Below, in pieces: positions 47,224 to 55,910 of a stretch of 64,000 bases of DNA; position 1 is the stretch's first letter; every line of letters starts with the position of its first letter. The stretch comes from Enterococcus sp. HY326 (GTDB taxonomy: Bacteria; Bacillota; Bacilli; Lactobacillales; Enterococcaceae), in assembly GCF_026157065.1 (NCBI RefSeq), contig NZ_JANLGQ010000004.1, positions 62,001-126,000 of the forward strand. The letters run 5' to 3'. The notes beneath the pieces are model-generated. The model saw only the letters and a list, made by a program, of their open reading frames with translations, made no database searches and was not told the origin of the DNA. Both the position numbers and the translations under genes were made by a program.

Positions 47224-47272
47224 CAAACTTTTACCAAAAATTAATAACTTAGCTAAACTAGGAGGAAATAAC

Positions 47273-48535
47273 ATGAGTTCAGGCTTTTTTGAAGAATTAA
47301 AGCTGCGGGGCTTGGTTCATCAAGTCACTGACGAAGACGCACTAACCAAACAATTAAACGAAGAGTCTGTCAAGCTGTATATCGGCTTTGATCCGACTGC
47401 TGATAGTTTGCATATCGGGCATCTATTGCCGATTTTAACTTTGCGTCGTTTCCAACAAAATGGTCATGTGCCGATTGCCTTAGTCGGCGGTGGTACTGGC
47501 ATGATTGGCGACCCGTCATTTAAAGACCAAGAGCGTCAATTAAACACCTTAGATACTGTCAAAAATTGGTCAGCTAGTATTAAAGATCAGCTGTCACGTT
47601 TTATTGATTTTGAAGATCAGAAAAATCCAGCATTGGTGGCCAATAACTATGATTGGTTAGGGGAAATTAGTTTAATTGAATTTTTGCGGGATGTCGGTAA
47701 AAACTTTACGATTAATTACATGATGAGTAAAGAAAGTGTGAAGCGCCGGATTGAAACCGGGATTTCCTACACTGAATTTGCTTACCAATTGTTACAGGCC
47801 TATGATTTTCTAAAATTATACGAAACCCACGGCTGCCTGTTGCAATTAGGCGGCAGTGACCAATGGGGCAATATCACTTCGGGAATTGAATTATTGCGCC
47901 GGGAAAAAGAAGTCCAAGGTTTTGGCATGACCATGCCGTTAATCACCAAAGCAGACGGCACAAAATTTGGCAAAACAGAGGGCAATGCAGTGTGGCTTGA
48001 TGCCGAGAAAACCTCCCCCTATGAATTTTATCAATTTTGGATTAACACCGATGATCGGGATGCCGTGAAATTTTTGAAATATTTCACTTTCTTGAGTTTG
48101 ACGGAGATTGCCGCAATTGAAGCGGAGTTTACAGCTGCGCCAGAAGGCCGAGCTGCTCAAAAAGCTCTAGCTAAAGAGGTGACGAGTTTAGTTCACAGCC
48201 CAGCGGCCTACGAACAAGCGGTCCATATCTCGGAAGCTCTTTTCAGCGGAGATATCAAAGGATTAACAGCTGAAGAAATCAAACAAGGCTTTAAAGATGT
48301 GCCTAGCTATGAAGTGCAGACTGATGAGAGTTTGAACTTAGTTGATTTGTTGATTGCTTCTGGAATTGAAGCTTCTAAACGTCAAGCCAGAGAAGATATC
48401 CAAAACGGTGCGATTTACCTTAACGGTGAACGCCAAACTGATTTAGCTTATCAGCTAGCCGACAGCGATAAAATTTCCGGTCAATTCACTGTTGTTCGTC
48501 GAGGAAAGAAAAAATATTTCCTATTGAATTTTTAA
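47273..48535 (+). CDS. tyrS: Tyrosyl-tRNA synthetase
   Basis: 420 residues. The class I HIGH motif is [10 protein letters not shown] and the KMSKS equivalent is KFGKTEG. The tyrosine-binding block [12 protein letters not shown] is intact, and an S4-like RNA-binding domain closes the protein ([23 protein letters not shown]). It charges tRNA-Tyr. The ribosome site is AGGAGG. Confidence 0.96.
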   Translation: MSSGFFEELKLRGLVHQVTDEDALTKQLNEESVKLYIGFDPTADSLHIGHLLPILTLRRFQQNGHVPIALVGGGTGMIGDPSFKDQERQLNTLDTVKNWSASIKDQLSRFIDFEDQKNPALVANNYDWLGEISLIEFLRDVGKNFTINYMMSKESVKRRIETGISYTEFAYQLLQAYDFLKLYETHGCLLQLGGSDQWGNITSGIELLRREKEVQGFGMTMPLITKADGTKFGKTEGNAVWLDAEKTSPYEFYQFWINTDDRDAVKFLKYFTFLSLTEIAAIEAEFTAAPEGRAAQKALAKEVTSLVHSPAAYEQAVHISEALFSGDIKGLTAEEIKQGFKDVPSYEVQTDESLNLVDLLIASGIEASKRQAREDIQNGAIYLNGERQTDLAYQLADSDKISGQFTVVRRGKKKYFLLNF

Positions 48536-48562
48536 AAAGCAGATGAGTGTCGCTTAAGAAGG

Positions 48563-48597
48563 AAAAAGGCTGGGAATTTTAACTCCCAGCTTTTTCT
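48563..48597 (+). terminator. tyrS terminator
   Basis: AAAAAGGCTGGGA pairs with TCCCAGCTTTTT around an eight-base loop. Confidence 0.9.
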
Positions 48598-48624
48598 ATT
48601 TTCTATTATATGGAGGAAAATATT

Positions 48625-49533
48625 TTGGCTGTTGTGTTAATGAACGCTTTTGCGTTGTTTACCATTATTATTTTTGGGTATCTATTAAAACGCTGGAATC
48701 TGTTAGCCAAACGAGACGGCGATATCATTTCAAAAATTATTATTAATTTAACGCTGCCGGCTGCGGTAATTACCAATATGTCGACTTTGGTGATTGAACA
48801 AGGGCTGTTGATTTTAGTTTTGATAGGTTTCTTGTTTAATGGGTTGATGGTCTTGATTGGCTATCTGACCACCCGCAAGCAACCGATAGAAGCAGAACGA
48901 CGTTTTGTGATGTTCAGCAGTTCGGGTTATAATATTGGCAATTTTGCTCTGCCTTTTATTCAAAGCTTTTTGCCGGTGGCGGTCCCTTATCTGGCGATGT
49001 TTGATATCGGCAATAGCATTATGCTTTCTGGTGGGACGACAATCTTTATCGATCGACTAGAAAAAGTCAAAGATGATTTCTCTTTGTTGAAGATTTTAAA
49101 ACGTCTATTTGCTTCTGTTCCTTTTACAACCTATGTTTTAATGTTACTGATTCGCTTACTGTCAATTAATTTACCGGCTTTTGTTTTATCCGTAACAGAA
49201 GTTGCTGGCAGTGCTAACACCTTTTTATCGATGCTGATGATTGGCTTGTATCTGGAGTTGGTCTTACCGAAAGCCTATCAAAAAATTGTCGTGAAGGTTT
49301 TAGCTACTCGTTATGGCGGTGGCATTGTGATGGCAATAATTATTTTTCTTTTGCCAATTCCCGCCATGATGAAAACTGTTTTGTGCCTGCTTTGTCTAGG
49401 TCCAGTGCCGACTTTCGGGGTAATTAATTCAGTAGCGGCTGGGATGAAGGCTGAGGCGGTTGGCTTTGCTTCTTCAATTAGTTTTCTAATCAGTTTTGCA
49501 CTGATGACCGGCGCTTTAACTATTTTACTCTAG
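48625..49533 (+). CDS. AEC-family (auxin efflux carrier-like) transporter
   Basis: 302 residues if the TTG at 48625 is used; GGAGG at 48612-48616 then has correct spacing. An ATG at 48610 would overlap that ribosome site. About ten membrane segments are seen (AFALFTIIIFGYLLKRW, IIINLTLPAAVITNMS, YNIGNFALPF…). The AEC family exports or imports small carboxylates such as malate; the substrate here is unknown. Confidence 0.83.
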   Translation: MAVVLMNAFALFTIIIFGYLLKRWNLLAKRDGDIISKIIINLTLPAAVITNMSTLVIEQGLLILVLIGFLFNGLMVLIGYLTTRKQPIEAERRFVMFSSSGYNIGNFALPFIQSFLPVAVPYLAMFDIGNSIMLSGGTTIFIDRLEKVKDDFSLLKILKRLFASVPFTTYVLMLLIRLLSINLPAFVLSVTEVAGSANTFLSMLMIGLYLELVLPKAYQKIVVKVLATRYGGGIVMAIIIFLLPIPAMMKTVLCLLCLGPVPTFGVINSVAAGMKAEAVGFASSISFLISFALMTGALTILL

Positions 49534-49602
49534 CAGACAAAAAAGTTGAGTTGCAGCAGGTTTTTGGTTAGTCTAAATGAAAACAGAAAAATGGAGGACA
49601 AG

Positions 49603-50493
49603 ATGTTAATTGGATCACACGTAAGTATGAGCGGCAAAAAAATGCTCTTAGGGGCAGCTGAAGAAGCGGCTAGTTATGGTGCTAGCACCTTTATGATTTA
49701 TACCGGAGCGCCACAAAATACCCGCCGGAAAGCAATCGATGAAATGAACATTCCCGCTGGCGAAGCCTTTATGGAAGAGCACAATCTTTCTAATATCGTG
49801 GTGCATGCTCCGTATATTATTAATTTAGGCAATACAATTAAGCCGGAAAATTTTGGTTTTGCAACAGAATTTTTGCGGGCTGAAATTGAACGGGCCGAAG
49901 CGTTAGGTGCCCGCCAAATTACTTTGCATCCAGGAGCCCATGTGGGTGCTGGTCCGGATGCGGCAATCCAGCAAATTGTTAAAGGTTTAAATGAAGTCTT
50001 GACGAAAAATCAAAAAGCTAAAATTGCTTTAGAAACGATGGCTGGTAAAGGGACTGAGGTCGGTCGCACCTTTGAAGAATTAGCACAAATTATTGACGGT
50101 GTGACATTAAATGAAAAATTATCCGTAACCTTTGATACTTGCCACACCAATGATGCCGGATATAATATCAAAGAAGACTTTGAGGGTGTATTAACAGAAT
50201 TTGATAAGGTCATTGGCTTAGAGCGCCTGCAGGTTTTGCATATCAATGATTCAAAAAATCCTCAAGGCTCCCACAAAGATCGCCATGCCAATATCGGTTT
50301 TGGCACGATTGGCTTTGATGCACTGAATAAAATTGTCCACCATGAAAAATTTAGTGATGTTCCTAAAATTTTGGAAACGCCCTATGTCGGTGAGGACAAG
50401 AAAAATAAAAAAGCTCCTTATAAATTTGAAATTGAAAGTTTCAAAGAACAAACCTTTGATCCTGATTTATTAGAAAAAATCATGAATAGTTAA
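49603..50493 (+). CDS. nfo: Endonuclease IV (AP endonuclease)
   Basis: 296 residues from the ATG at 49603, which follows GGAGG; the frame from 49546 is an upstream extension without support. Typical blocks are [37 protein letters not shown] and [22 protein letters not shown], containing the zinc-binding His, Glu and Asp residues. It repairs abasic sites in DNA. Confidence 0.95.
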   Translation: MLIGSHVSMSGKKMLLGAAEEAASYGASTFMIYTGAPQNTRRKAIDEMNIPAGEAFMEEHNLSNIVVHAPYIINLGNTIKPENFGFATEFLRAEIERAEALGARQITLHPGAHVGAGPDAAIQQIVKGLNEVLTKNQKAKIALETMAGKGTEVGRTFEELAQIIDGVTLNEKLSVTFDTCHTNDAGYNIKEDFEGVLTEFDKVIGLERLQVLHINDSKNPQGSHKDRHANIGFGTIGFDALNKIVHHEKFSDVPKILETPYVGEDKKNKKAPYKFEIESFKEQTFDPDLLEKIMNS

Positions 50494-50494
50494 T

Positions 50495-50560
50495 AAAAAA
50501 GACTGCTTTGTTATCGCCAACCTTAAAACTAAGGCCGGTTAACAAGAGCAGTTTTTTTTT
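50495..50560. terminator. Bidirectional terminator between nfo and the MFS gene
   Basis: ACTGCT-TTGTTA pairs with TAACAAG-AGCAGT with one bulge, flanked by A-run and T-run. It suits both converging genes. Confidence 0.88.
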
Positions 50561-51837
50561 TATTCAGTTGAATCCTTCAAGGAGGAATTTTCGGCCAATT
50601 TTTCCTGAAGTTGACGATCATAATTACGAGCAGCCGGGACCAGCCAAGTTGCGACACCACAGATGAGGGTGCCAAGCCCAGCAATCATAAACAGTTTTTC
50701 TACCCCTAAAAAATCCGCCAGCGGTCCGGCAAAAATTAAACCGACGGGTCCAGTTAAACTGATTAAAGAGTTTAAAACTCCTAAAATTCTTCCCAATTGC
50801 GCTGCTGGATGGCTTTGCTGAATCATTGCCATCAACATCGTGTTAAAAAATGGCGTGGCGATGCCAGCAAAAGCGTTTAATCCAACAAACCATAAAAAGC
50901 CCGTTTGGTTGCCTGGTAAAATACCGCCTAAACCAGTCGTGACACCAATTACGATATAAGAAATTAACACCGGCAGCATGCGATTTTTCCAATTTCCAAA
51001 AAAGCCAATTAGACTGCCGCCTAAGAGCATCCCCACCGAATAAATGACTTCCACTAAACCAGCTTGGCCAACAGTGCCATTAAAATATTGCATGGTCATC
51101 AGCGGGTACATGCTGGCAGCCGGCATATAGATTAGCGTGAAGGCCGCACCAATTAACGTGATGTACCACAGACCGCGATTGCTGATAAGTTTTTGAAAAC
51201 CAAATTTAGTATCGGCTAAAAGCTGAATTTTTTCTCCCTGAGAGACAACTTTAGGAATCCGCACTAAAATCATCAAACTGACGCCGAAAACCGCACCCAA
51301 TACATCCAACAAAATTAACAGATTTATCGGCACAACAGCATAGAGAAAAGCCCCTAAGGCAGGAGCGATAATAAAATTAGCAGATTGGACCATGCCTAAT
51401 TGACCATTGACTTTGGTCAGCTGGTCTTCTGGAACCATCATGGGCAAAATGGATTGAATTGTCGGCATTTGAAACGTTTGAGCCACCGAGCGCATCAACA
51501 GAGAAACAAAGACCAACCACAAGGGAAAATGATTTGCCAAAGTACCGGTAATAGCCAAAATAACGGCAAAAATTGCCACAACAATATCGGTGAAGATTAG
51601 CAGACGTTTTTTATCCCAACGGTCAATTAGTGGGCCGACAAAAGGTGAGAGCAAAACCATCGGCAGCATACCTAGTAAGGTAGCCAAACTTAAAACTGTT
51701 GCCGAGCCGGTTTCTCGGGTCAAATACCAAATGATTGCATATTGGACAATCATACTGGTGATTCCAGAAAGAAATTGCCCGCTTAAAAAAATATAAAAAT
51801 TTTTGCGCCAACCCTTTAAATCAAAATTAGTTTCCAT
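50560..51837 (-). CDS. MFS transporter (drug/macrolide efflux type)
   Basis: 425 residues with twelve predicted membrane segments. The start NFYIFLSGQFLSGITSMIVQYAIIWYLTRETGSA and the loop GPLIDRWDKKRLLIFTD are like MefA/EntS-type exporters. A long cytoplasmic loop lies between segments six and seven. The substrate cannot be told; a named resistance is not claimed. The promoter on the minus strand may be TTCTTA–17–TAAACT near 51890-51860. Confidence 0.85.
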   Translation of the reverse strand: METNFDLKGWRKNFYIFLSGQFLSGITSMIVQYAIIWYLTRETGSATVLSLATLLGMLPMVLLSPFVGPLIDRWDKKRLLIFTDIVVAIFAVILAITGTLANHFPLWLVFVSLLMRSVAQTFQMPTIQSILPMMVPEDQLTKVNGQLGMVQSANFIIAPALGAFLYAVVPINLLILLDVLGAVFGVSLMILVRIPKVVSQGEKIQLLADTKFGFQKLISNRGLWYITLIGAAFTLIYMPAASMYPLMTMQYFNGTVGQAGLVEVIYSVGMLLGGSLIGFFGNWKNRMLPVLISYIVIGVTTGLGGILPGNQTGFLWFVGLNAFAGIATPFFNTMLMAMIQQSHPAAQLGRILGVLNSLISLTGPVGLIFAGPLADFLGVEKLFMIAGLGTLICGVATWLVPAARNYDRQLQEKLAENSSLKDSTE

Positions 51838-52169
51838 AAATAACTCCTTAGGTGAATTAATTTAAGTTTAGCATAGCCAAAAGCCTTTAAGAAAGCTCTT
51901 TTAAAAAGAAGTATTGGCAACCTGTTATAAGTAAAGAATTTATGGATTGTTTAAAGATGGCTTGCTTTAAATAGAGTGAAACTTTTTAAAAGTTTTGTTT
52001 TTGACCATCCACTGCTTGAGGCCATACTCTTTTCACTGTTTCTCGAGAAAGTAGACTTGATATTCTTACTACACAAAATTTTTTATTCTTTTACGGCAAA
52101 ATACTTGCCTTAGAGTTCACTTCAAGTTGTATTCTTAGTTTATAAAGAGTTTCAGGGAGGTTTGTAGCA
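51838..52169 (+). promoter_or_regulatory. Intergenic region ending in a MerR-type promoter
   Basis: No gene is visible. TTGCCT (52105-52110) and TATTCT (52130-52135) are 19 bases apart, the long spacing typical of MerR-regulated promoters. The spacer region carries the imperfect dyad CTTAGAGT/ACTTCAAG. A nearly matching promoter, on the other strand, drives the GNAT gene at 53162. The ribosome site GGGAGG is at 52155-52160. Confidence 0.65.
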
Positions 52170-52520
52170 ATGGCACAAACAAATATTTATATCGGCAAGC
52201 AAAAGTTACCTTTAGAATTATTGGATAGTCAAAGTGTGGCTGAATTTATCGCCACAAGTCCGGCAACAATCTTTTTTGAAAAAGATTGCCAAGCACAATT
52301 TCGAGCTCAAGCCAATGCAATCTCTCAAAATGGTCGAGTGATTGAAGAGGTGAGCGCCGGTGATTTATGTTATGAACCAGCAAGTTTACGTTTATGGCTG
52401 TTTACCAAGAGTCAAAAGCTGCCTAAGGATCGGCTATTGATTAAATTAGGCACCACTCAACAAGGTTGGCGAGCAGTGGAGGAAGAGCCAGAGTTGCTGC
52501 TAAATAAAGTGATTGAATAA
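52170..52520 (+). CDS. Probable cyclophilin-like domain protein
   Basis: 116 residues without signal or membrane segment. The beta-rich pattern NIYIGKQKLPLELLDSQSVAEFI…SAGDLCYEPASLRLWLFTKSQ resembles small cyclophilin-like fold proteins, in which GDL.Y precedes a strand. These are often found in MerR-controlled stress loci, and a MerR-type promoter precedes this gene. The function is unknown and the fold assignment is tentative. Confidence 0.5.
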   Translation: MAQTNIYIGKQKLPLELLDSQSVAEFIATSPATIFFEKDCQAQFRAQANAISQNGRVIEEVSAGDLCYEPASLRLWLFTKSQKLPKDRLLIKLGTTQQGWRAVEEEPELLLNKVIE

Positions 52521-52541
52521 ATAAGAAAAGACTTTAGCGTT

Positions 52542-52585
52542 GTACCGCCTCCCAAAAAATTTGTTTTTTGGGAGGCGGTATTTTT
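52542..52585. terminator. Strong perfect-hairpin terminator
   Basis: TACCGCCTCCCAAAAAA pairs exactly with TTTTTTGGGAGGCGGTA around a short loop, followed by five T. It ends the cyclophilin-like gene. Confidence 0.9.
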
Positions 52586-52610
52586 ATGCTCTAGTCTTTT
52601 TTTGTACTCT

Positions 52611-52802
52611 TTAGCAAGCTATTTTTCCAGTCTCAGGCTGATTTTCTTCAGCAGAATCAGTTTGAGAACTAGCTTTTAATGCCTGGCGGTGGGAATCGTG
52701 TAAAACATTGGAGACAAATGCGCCATAATATTGGTTTTTTAATTCTAATTCAATTTTGATTTTTTCTTCTTCAAGTAAGTTTCTAGTTTTTCTTTCAGTC
52801 AT
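52611..52802 (-). CDS. Hypothetical 63-residue protein
   Basis: MTERKTRNLLEEEKIKIELELKNQYYG… is highly charged, likely helical in its first half, with a polar tail ending in Cys. AAGGAGC stands before the ATG, which supports it as real. It lies 21 bases after the GNAT gene, on the same strand, and is probably co-transcribed. No family is recognised. Confidence 0.55.
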   Translation of the reverse strand: MTERKTRNLLEEEKIKIELELKNQYYGAFVSNVLHDSHRQALKASSQTDSAEENQPETGKIAC

Positions 52803-52823
52803 AGTAGCTGCTCCTTTTTTTAG

Positions 52824-53162
52824 TTAGACGGCCTGCGTCAGGTAAGCCTTTTTTCCAAATAGAATTGGCCTATTGCCGCTATTGCGGTTAGTTAAGAAAT
52901 CTTCAATGAAGCGAATTAGCCGTTGTTCGACAAATTTATTTTCAAAATCCGGAGTGACGGCAATTTCACGAATTCGTCCCATTGAATTGGTAAAAATCTG
53001 TAAAGAGGCGGTGCCGACAATTTGCTGTTGATATCTAGCGACAAAGGTGATGTACTTTTGTTCTTTCAAATAATTAATTTTATTGGGACTGGTTTGTTTT
53101 CTGAGGGAGACTGCTTCAAAAAAATCTTTGCTTAACGGTGTGGTTAATTGGATAGATAGCAT
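52824..53162 (-). CDS. Short GNAT-family N-acetyltransferase
   Basis: 112 residues from the ATG at 53162, six bases after GAAAGG; the frame extends upstream to 53204. The core ITFVARYQQQIVGTASLQIF…MGRIREIAVTPDFENKFVEQRLIRFIEDFL fits the GNAT strand beta4 and the acetyl-CoA loop, although the loop glycines (Q/RxxGxG/A) are not clear. It is shorter than most members and lacks the usual C-terminal strands, so activity is uncertain. Its promoter is of MerR type. Confidence 0.6.
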   Translation of the reverse strand: MLSIQLTTPLSKDFFEAVSLRKQTSPNKINYLKEQKYITFVARYQQQIVGTASLQIFTNSMGRIREIAVTPDFENKFVEQRLIRFIEDFLTNRNSGNRPILFGKKAYLTQAV

Positions 53163-53195
53163 CGTCTTCATCCTTTCTTGGCTGTTGATGTTTAT

Positions 53196-53226
53196 AGTGT
53201 ACAAGTTGGAGTGGACTCGAAGTCAA
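53196..53226 (-). promoter_or_regulatory. MerR-type promoter of the GNAT gene
   Basis: On the minus strand TTGACT (53226-53221) and TACACT (53201-53196) are 19 bases apart. The dyad GAGT-cc-ACTC lies at the spacer centre. Aligned with the promoter at 52105, about 24 of 31 bases agree, including TTG, CTT, GAGT, CACT and TTGTA. The same MerR-family activator probably controls both. Confidence 0.7.
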
Positions 53227-53451
53227 TAGGAATGCTCAGAAAAATTTCATTTTATTTTCAGCAGGTTTTTATCTTTCTAAGTTTAATGGTAATTGCGATG
53301 TGGAGGGCATAGCAAAAGTTTGCTTCGGTTTGTTATACTGAAAATAAGAAAAAGCTTGGTAATTCAACAACTCAACCAGCAGTTAAGTGCAAAAATCAGG
53401 CACTCAACGACTGCTCAATTGCCAGGCGCACAACCCGGAGGTATTCTGAAG

Positions 53452-54054
53452 ATGGAATTAGGCCTAAAAATTAAAACATTACGCAGCGCCAAAAAGCTGA
53501 CGTAAAAACAATTGGCAGAAATTTTACATGTCACTGCTCAAGCTATTTCGAAATGGGAGAACAATAAAAGTTATCCTGATTTAGAAATGCTGTTGGCATT
53601 AAGTAATTATTTTCAAGTTTCGGTGGATGAACTCCTCGGTCAAAAACCGCCAACGATTTTGGAAAAGATTTTTGGCAAGAAGGGGAGACAGAAAATGGAA
53701 AAAACAACGAACACGACCCAGACACAGGAGCAGGCGAAACAGATAACAATTTTTGATATCAATGTTGATTTTACGCAGGACGGTTTGATGTACAGCCAAT
53801 TTTTAGCCACTAAAATGCAAAACCTAAGTAATAAATCTGGGAAAAATTATCAGGTTACGGCCCATTCAGCTGCTACATTGAAAGCAGAAGGACCAAAGGC
53901 CGATCTTATTTTATTGATGCCGACTTATGGATACGCAAAGGAAAAAATTGAGGAGGATTTTCCAGAAACACCAGTCTTGGCTATTTCGAAAAAAGATTAT
54001 GGTTTATTAAATGCAGAGGGCTTGTTAGCTGAAATCGAGCCACTATTGTCATAA
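53452..54054 (+). pseudogene. XRE regulator fused to EIIB-like domain, broken by a stop at codon 18
   Basis: The ATG at 53452 follows CGGAGGT and reads MELGLKIKTLRSAKKLT, then TAA at 53503-53505, then in the same frame KQLAEILHVTAQAISKWENNKSYPDLEMLLALSNYF, which completes an XRE helix-turn-helix. Homologues normally have Gln here (LTQ), so a single CAA-to-TAA change explains the break. The C-terminal 100 residues (DLILLMPTYGYAKEKIEEDFPETPVLAISKKDYGLLNAEGLL) look like a lactose/cellobiose-type PTS EIIB domain, but the phosphorylated Cys is missing. An internal start at 53695 could still make the EIIB-like part alone. Confidence 0.75.
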
Positions 54055-54105
54055 AAAAAGCTTAGCTGACAGCCGCTAAAAGGACTGGAAGCTAAGCTTT
54101 TTTTT
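54053..54105. terminator. Bidirectional terminator
   Basis: AAAAAAAGCTTAGC pairs with GCTAAGCTTTTTTTT around a 23-base loop. It lies between the broken XRE gene and the converging oxidoreductase gene. Confidence 0.9.
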
Positions 54106-54108
54106 ATT

Positions 54109-54738
54109 TTATTGGCTCACGACACTGATGTGCTCGTTTAAATGCTGCGGTTTTTCAATTTCATCCACCATGGCGATGGCATAATCCGCCATGCTGATTT
54201 CACTTTGTCCCTGACTGTTCATTTTCATGCGGTCATCACTCAGTTGATAGTGACCAGTCCGAGTTCCATTTGGATTGAAATAGGCTGCCGGCGAAACATA
54301 AGTCCAAGTTAAGTCATTCGCTTTTTTTAAATCGACAAGAGCTTCATACATATTGTAGGCAGTCGGATAAAAGGGTGCGCTAGGGTCTACGCCGTCAATC
54401 ATGCGTTCGCTGCGGTCCTCATCAATAAATAATGAAGAGGTTCCGCCGATGACTAGCAGTCGCGTTTTGGTACCCGTTAAGATTTTTACTAGATGCTCAA
54501 CGGAAGTTTTGTGGAGCTCTTCATGACCATTTGGGGCACGAAAGGCATCGACCACCACATCAAAGGGGGCCAAATCTTCCTGCGTTAAGGCAAATAAATC
54601 TTTTTTTAAATAAGGGACATCCAACTTTAAGCGTTCAGGGCTACGGACGATGGCCGTTACATCTAAATTGCGGCTGACGGCTTCCTTTAAAATTTCTGAT
54701 CCGGCGTGACCAGTGGCACCGATTAAAGCTATTTTCAT
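54109..54738 (-). CDS. NAD(P)H-binding Rossmann oxidoreductase (NmrA/YwnB-like)
   Basis: 209 residues. The nucleotide motif MKIALIGATGHAGSEILKEAVSR is an atypical SDR type, followed by VDAFRAPNGHEE and LLVIGGTSSLF. No classical YxxxK catalytic pair is clear, which fits this subgroup. AGGAGG precedes the ATG. A promoter TTTACT–17–TACAAT lies upstream on the minus strand. The substrate is unknown. Confidence 0.83.
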   Translation of the reverse strand: MKIALIGATGHAGSEILKEAVSRNLDVTAIVRSPERLKLDVPYLKKDLFALTQEDLAPFDVVVDAFRAPNGHEELHKTSVEHLVKILTGTKTRLLVIGGTSSLFIDEDRSERMIDGVDPSAPFYPTAYNMYEALVDLKKANDLTWTYVSPAAYFNPNGTRTGHYQLSDDRMKMNSQGQSEISMADYAIAMVDEIEKPQHLNEHISVVSQ

Positions 54739-54840
54739 AATAATTCCTCCTATAATAATGCTTTGTCTTTATTGTAGGGAAGAAAAAAATTTAAGTAAAG
54801 TAAAGGGACTTTTGGAAAAACATTTGGCTAGAAATAAAAC

Positions 54841-55704
54841 TCATGGCTGATAGATGGCCTTAAAGTCCGGTAAAATTTCTTGTACTAAACTTTCGCTGAC
54901 TGACCACAAACGTTCCATCGTATTTAAATCGGTGGCTTTGGCTGCGAGTTTACGGGGCCGACCTTGGTCAAAGTATTTGCCGGAAACTGCGAACAAAGCA
55001 GGATCAGTTGCCAACATAATCGCAGTTTCCGCGCCTTTTTCCGGAGTTAGAAACACTTTCGAAATTAGCGGTGCTGTTGCCAAAAAGTCACCGCCAATAC
55101 GACTGGTGACACTGGTGTTGACAATCCCCGGATGTAAACTGTTGGCAGTTACTTGGGTGAAACGCAAGCGTTTAGCTAGCATTTCCGTAAAGAGAACGAC
55201 AGCCAATTTTGAATTACTGTAGGCTTTAACAAAGGAATAATGTTTTTTGCTATTTAAGTCGGCAAAATTAATCTCGCCAAAACGATAAGCAAGCGAGGCG
55301 ACATTGACAATTCGTGCCTGTGGAGCTTGTAAAAGCTGTGGCATCAACATATTAGTTATAGCAAAATGTCCCAGATAATGGACACCAAACATTTCTTCAA
55401 AACCGTCATGAGTTTCTTGGCGTTTTGGTGGTAGCACGCCGGCGTTATTCACTAAAATATCCAGCTGATGATGCTGTGCTTGAAATTTATTCGCTAAACG
55501 CTCCAGACTTTGCAAATCTCCTAAGTCCGCCTGTAAGATTTCAGCGCTGCCGCCGCTCGCTTTTTTGACCTGAGCTAAAGCAGCCAGTCCTTTGGCATAA
55601 TTACGAATCAGCATCACGACGTGAATATTTTGTTTCGCCAAGGCAGTCGCAGTCGCCAAGCCCATTCCAGAACTGGCACCTGTCACTAAGGCAATTTTTT
55701 TCAT
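54841..55704 (-). CDS. Short-chain dehydrogenase/reductase
   Basis: 287 residues from the ATG at 55704; a further ATG at 55722 is weaker because AAAGGA lies between them. SDR marks are KKIALVTGASSGMGLATATALA, NNAGVLPP, the catalytic Ser in NVASLAYRFG and the Tyr/Lys pair in AYSNSKLA. The layout (long loop after NVASLA) resembles retinol-dehydrogenase/WWOX-like members. The substrate is unknown. A FabT-like TTGATTATCAA occurs 60-75 bases upstream. Confidence 0.85.
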   Translation of the reverse strand: MKKIALVTGASSGMGLATATALAKQNIHVVMLIRNYAKGLAALAQVKKASGGSAEILQADLGDLQSLERLANKFQAQHHQLDILVNNAGVLPPKRQETHDGFEEMFGVHYLGHFAITNMLMPQLLQAPQARIVNVASLAYRFGEINFADLNSKKHYSFVKAYSNSKLAVVLFTEMLAKRLRFTQVTANSLHPGIVNTSVTSRIGGDFLATAPLISKVFLTPEKGAETAIMLATDPALFAVSGKYFDQGRPRKLAAKATDLNTMERLWSVSESLVQEILPDFKAIYQP

Positions 55705-55805
55705 CAGAATCAGTCCTTTCATTACCTTAAGCTTACCGCTTTATTTTTAAAATACAAAAAAGCCGTTCGCTTGATTATCAAAAAAATTCTATAGAAAATA
55801 AAAAT

Positions 55806-55857
55806 CAAAAAAACTTCCCTGAATCATCAGCTCTAAGCCAATTTTTTAAGGGAAGTT
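55806..55857 (-). terminator. Terminator of the metal ATPase gene
   Basis: Read on the minus strand, AACTTCCCT pairs with AGGGAAGTT and is followed by seven T. Confidence 0.85.
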
Positions 55858-55910
55858 CAACTTCGTGTTGCTTTATTTTTTTTGCGACGGCCGTTATCAA
55901 AGCTGTGGGT

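Noticed and set aside
47100-47250. Tyrosine T-box riboswitch before tyrS
   Set aside because: Only AGGGT resembles the conserved T-box sequence. The following bases and the antiterminator do not match, so I list it only as a structured leader.
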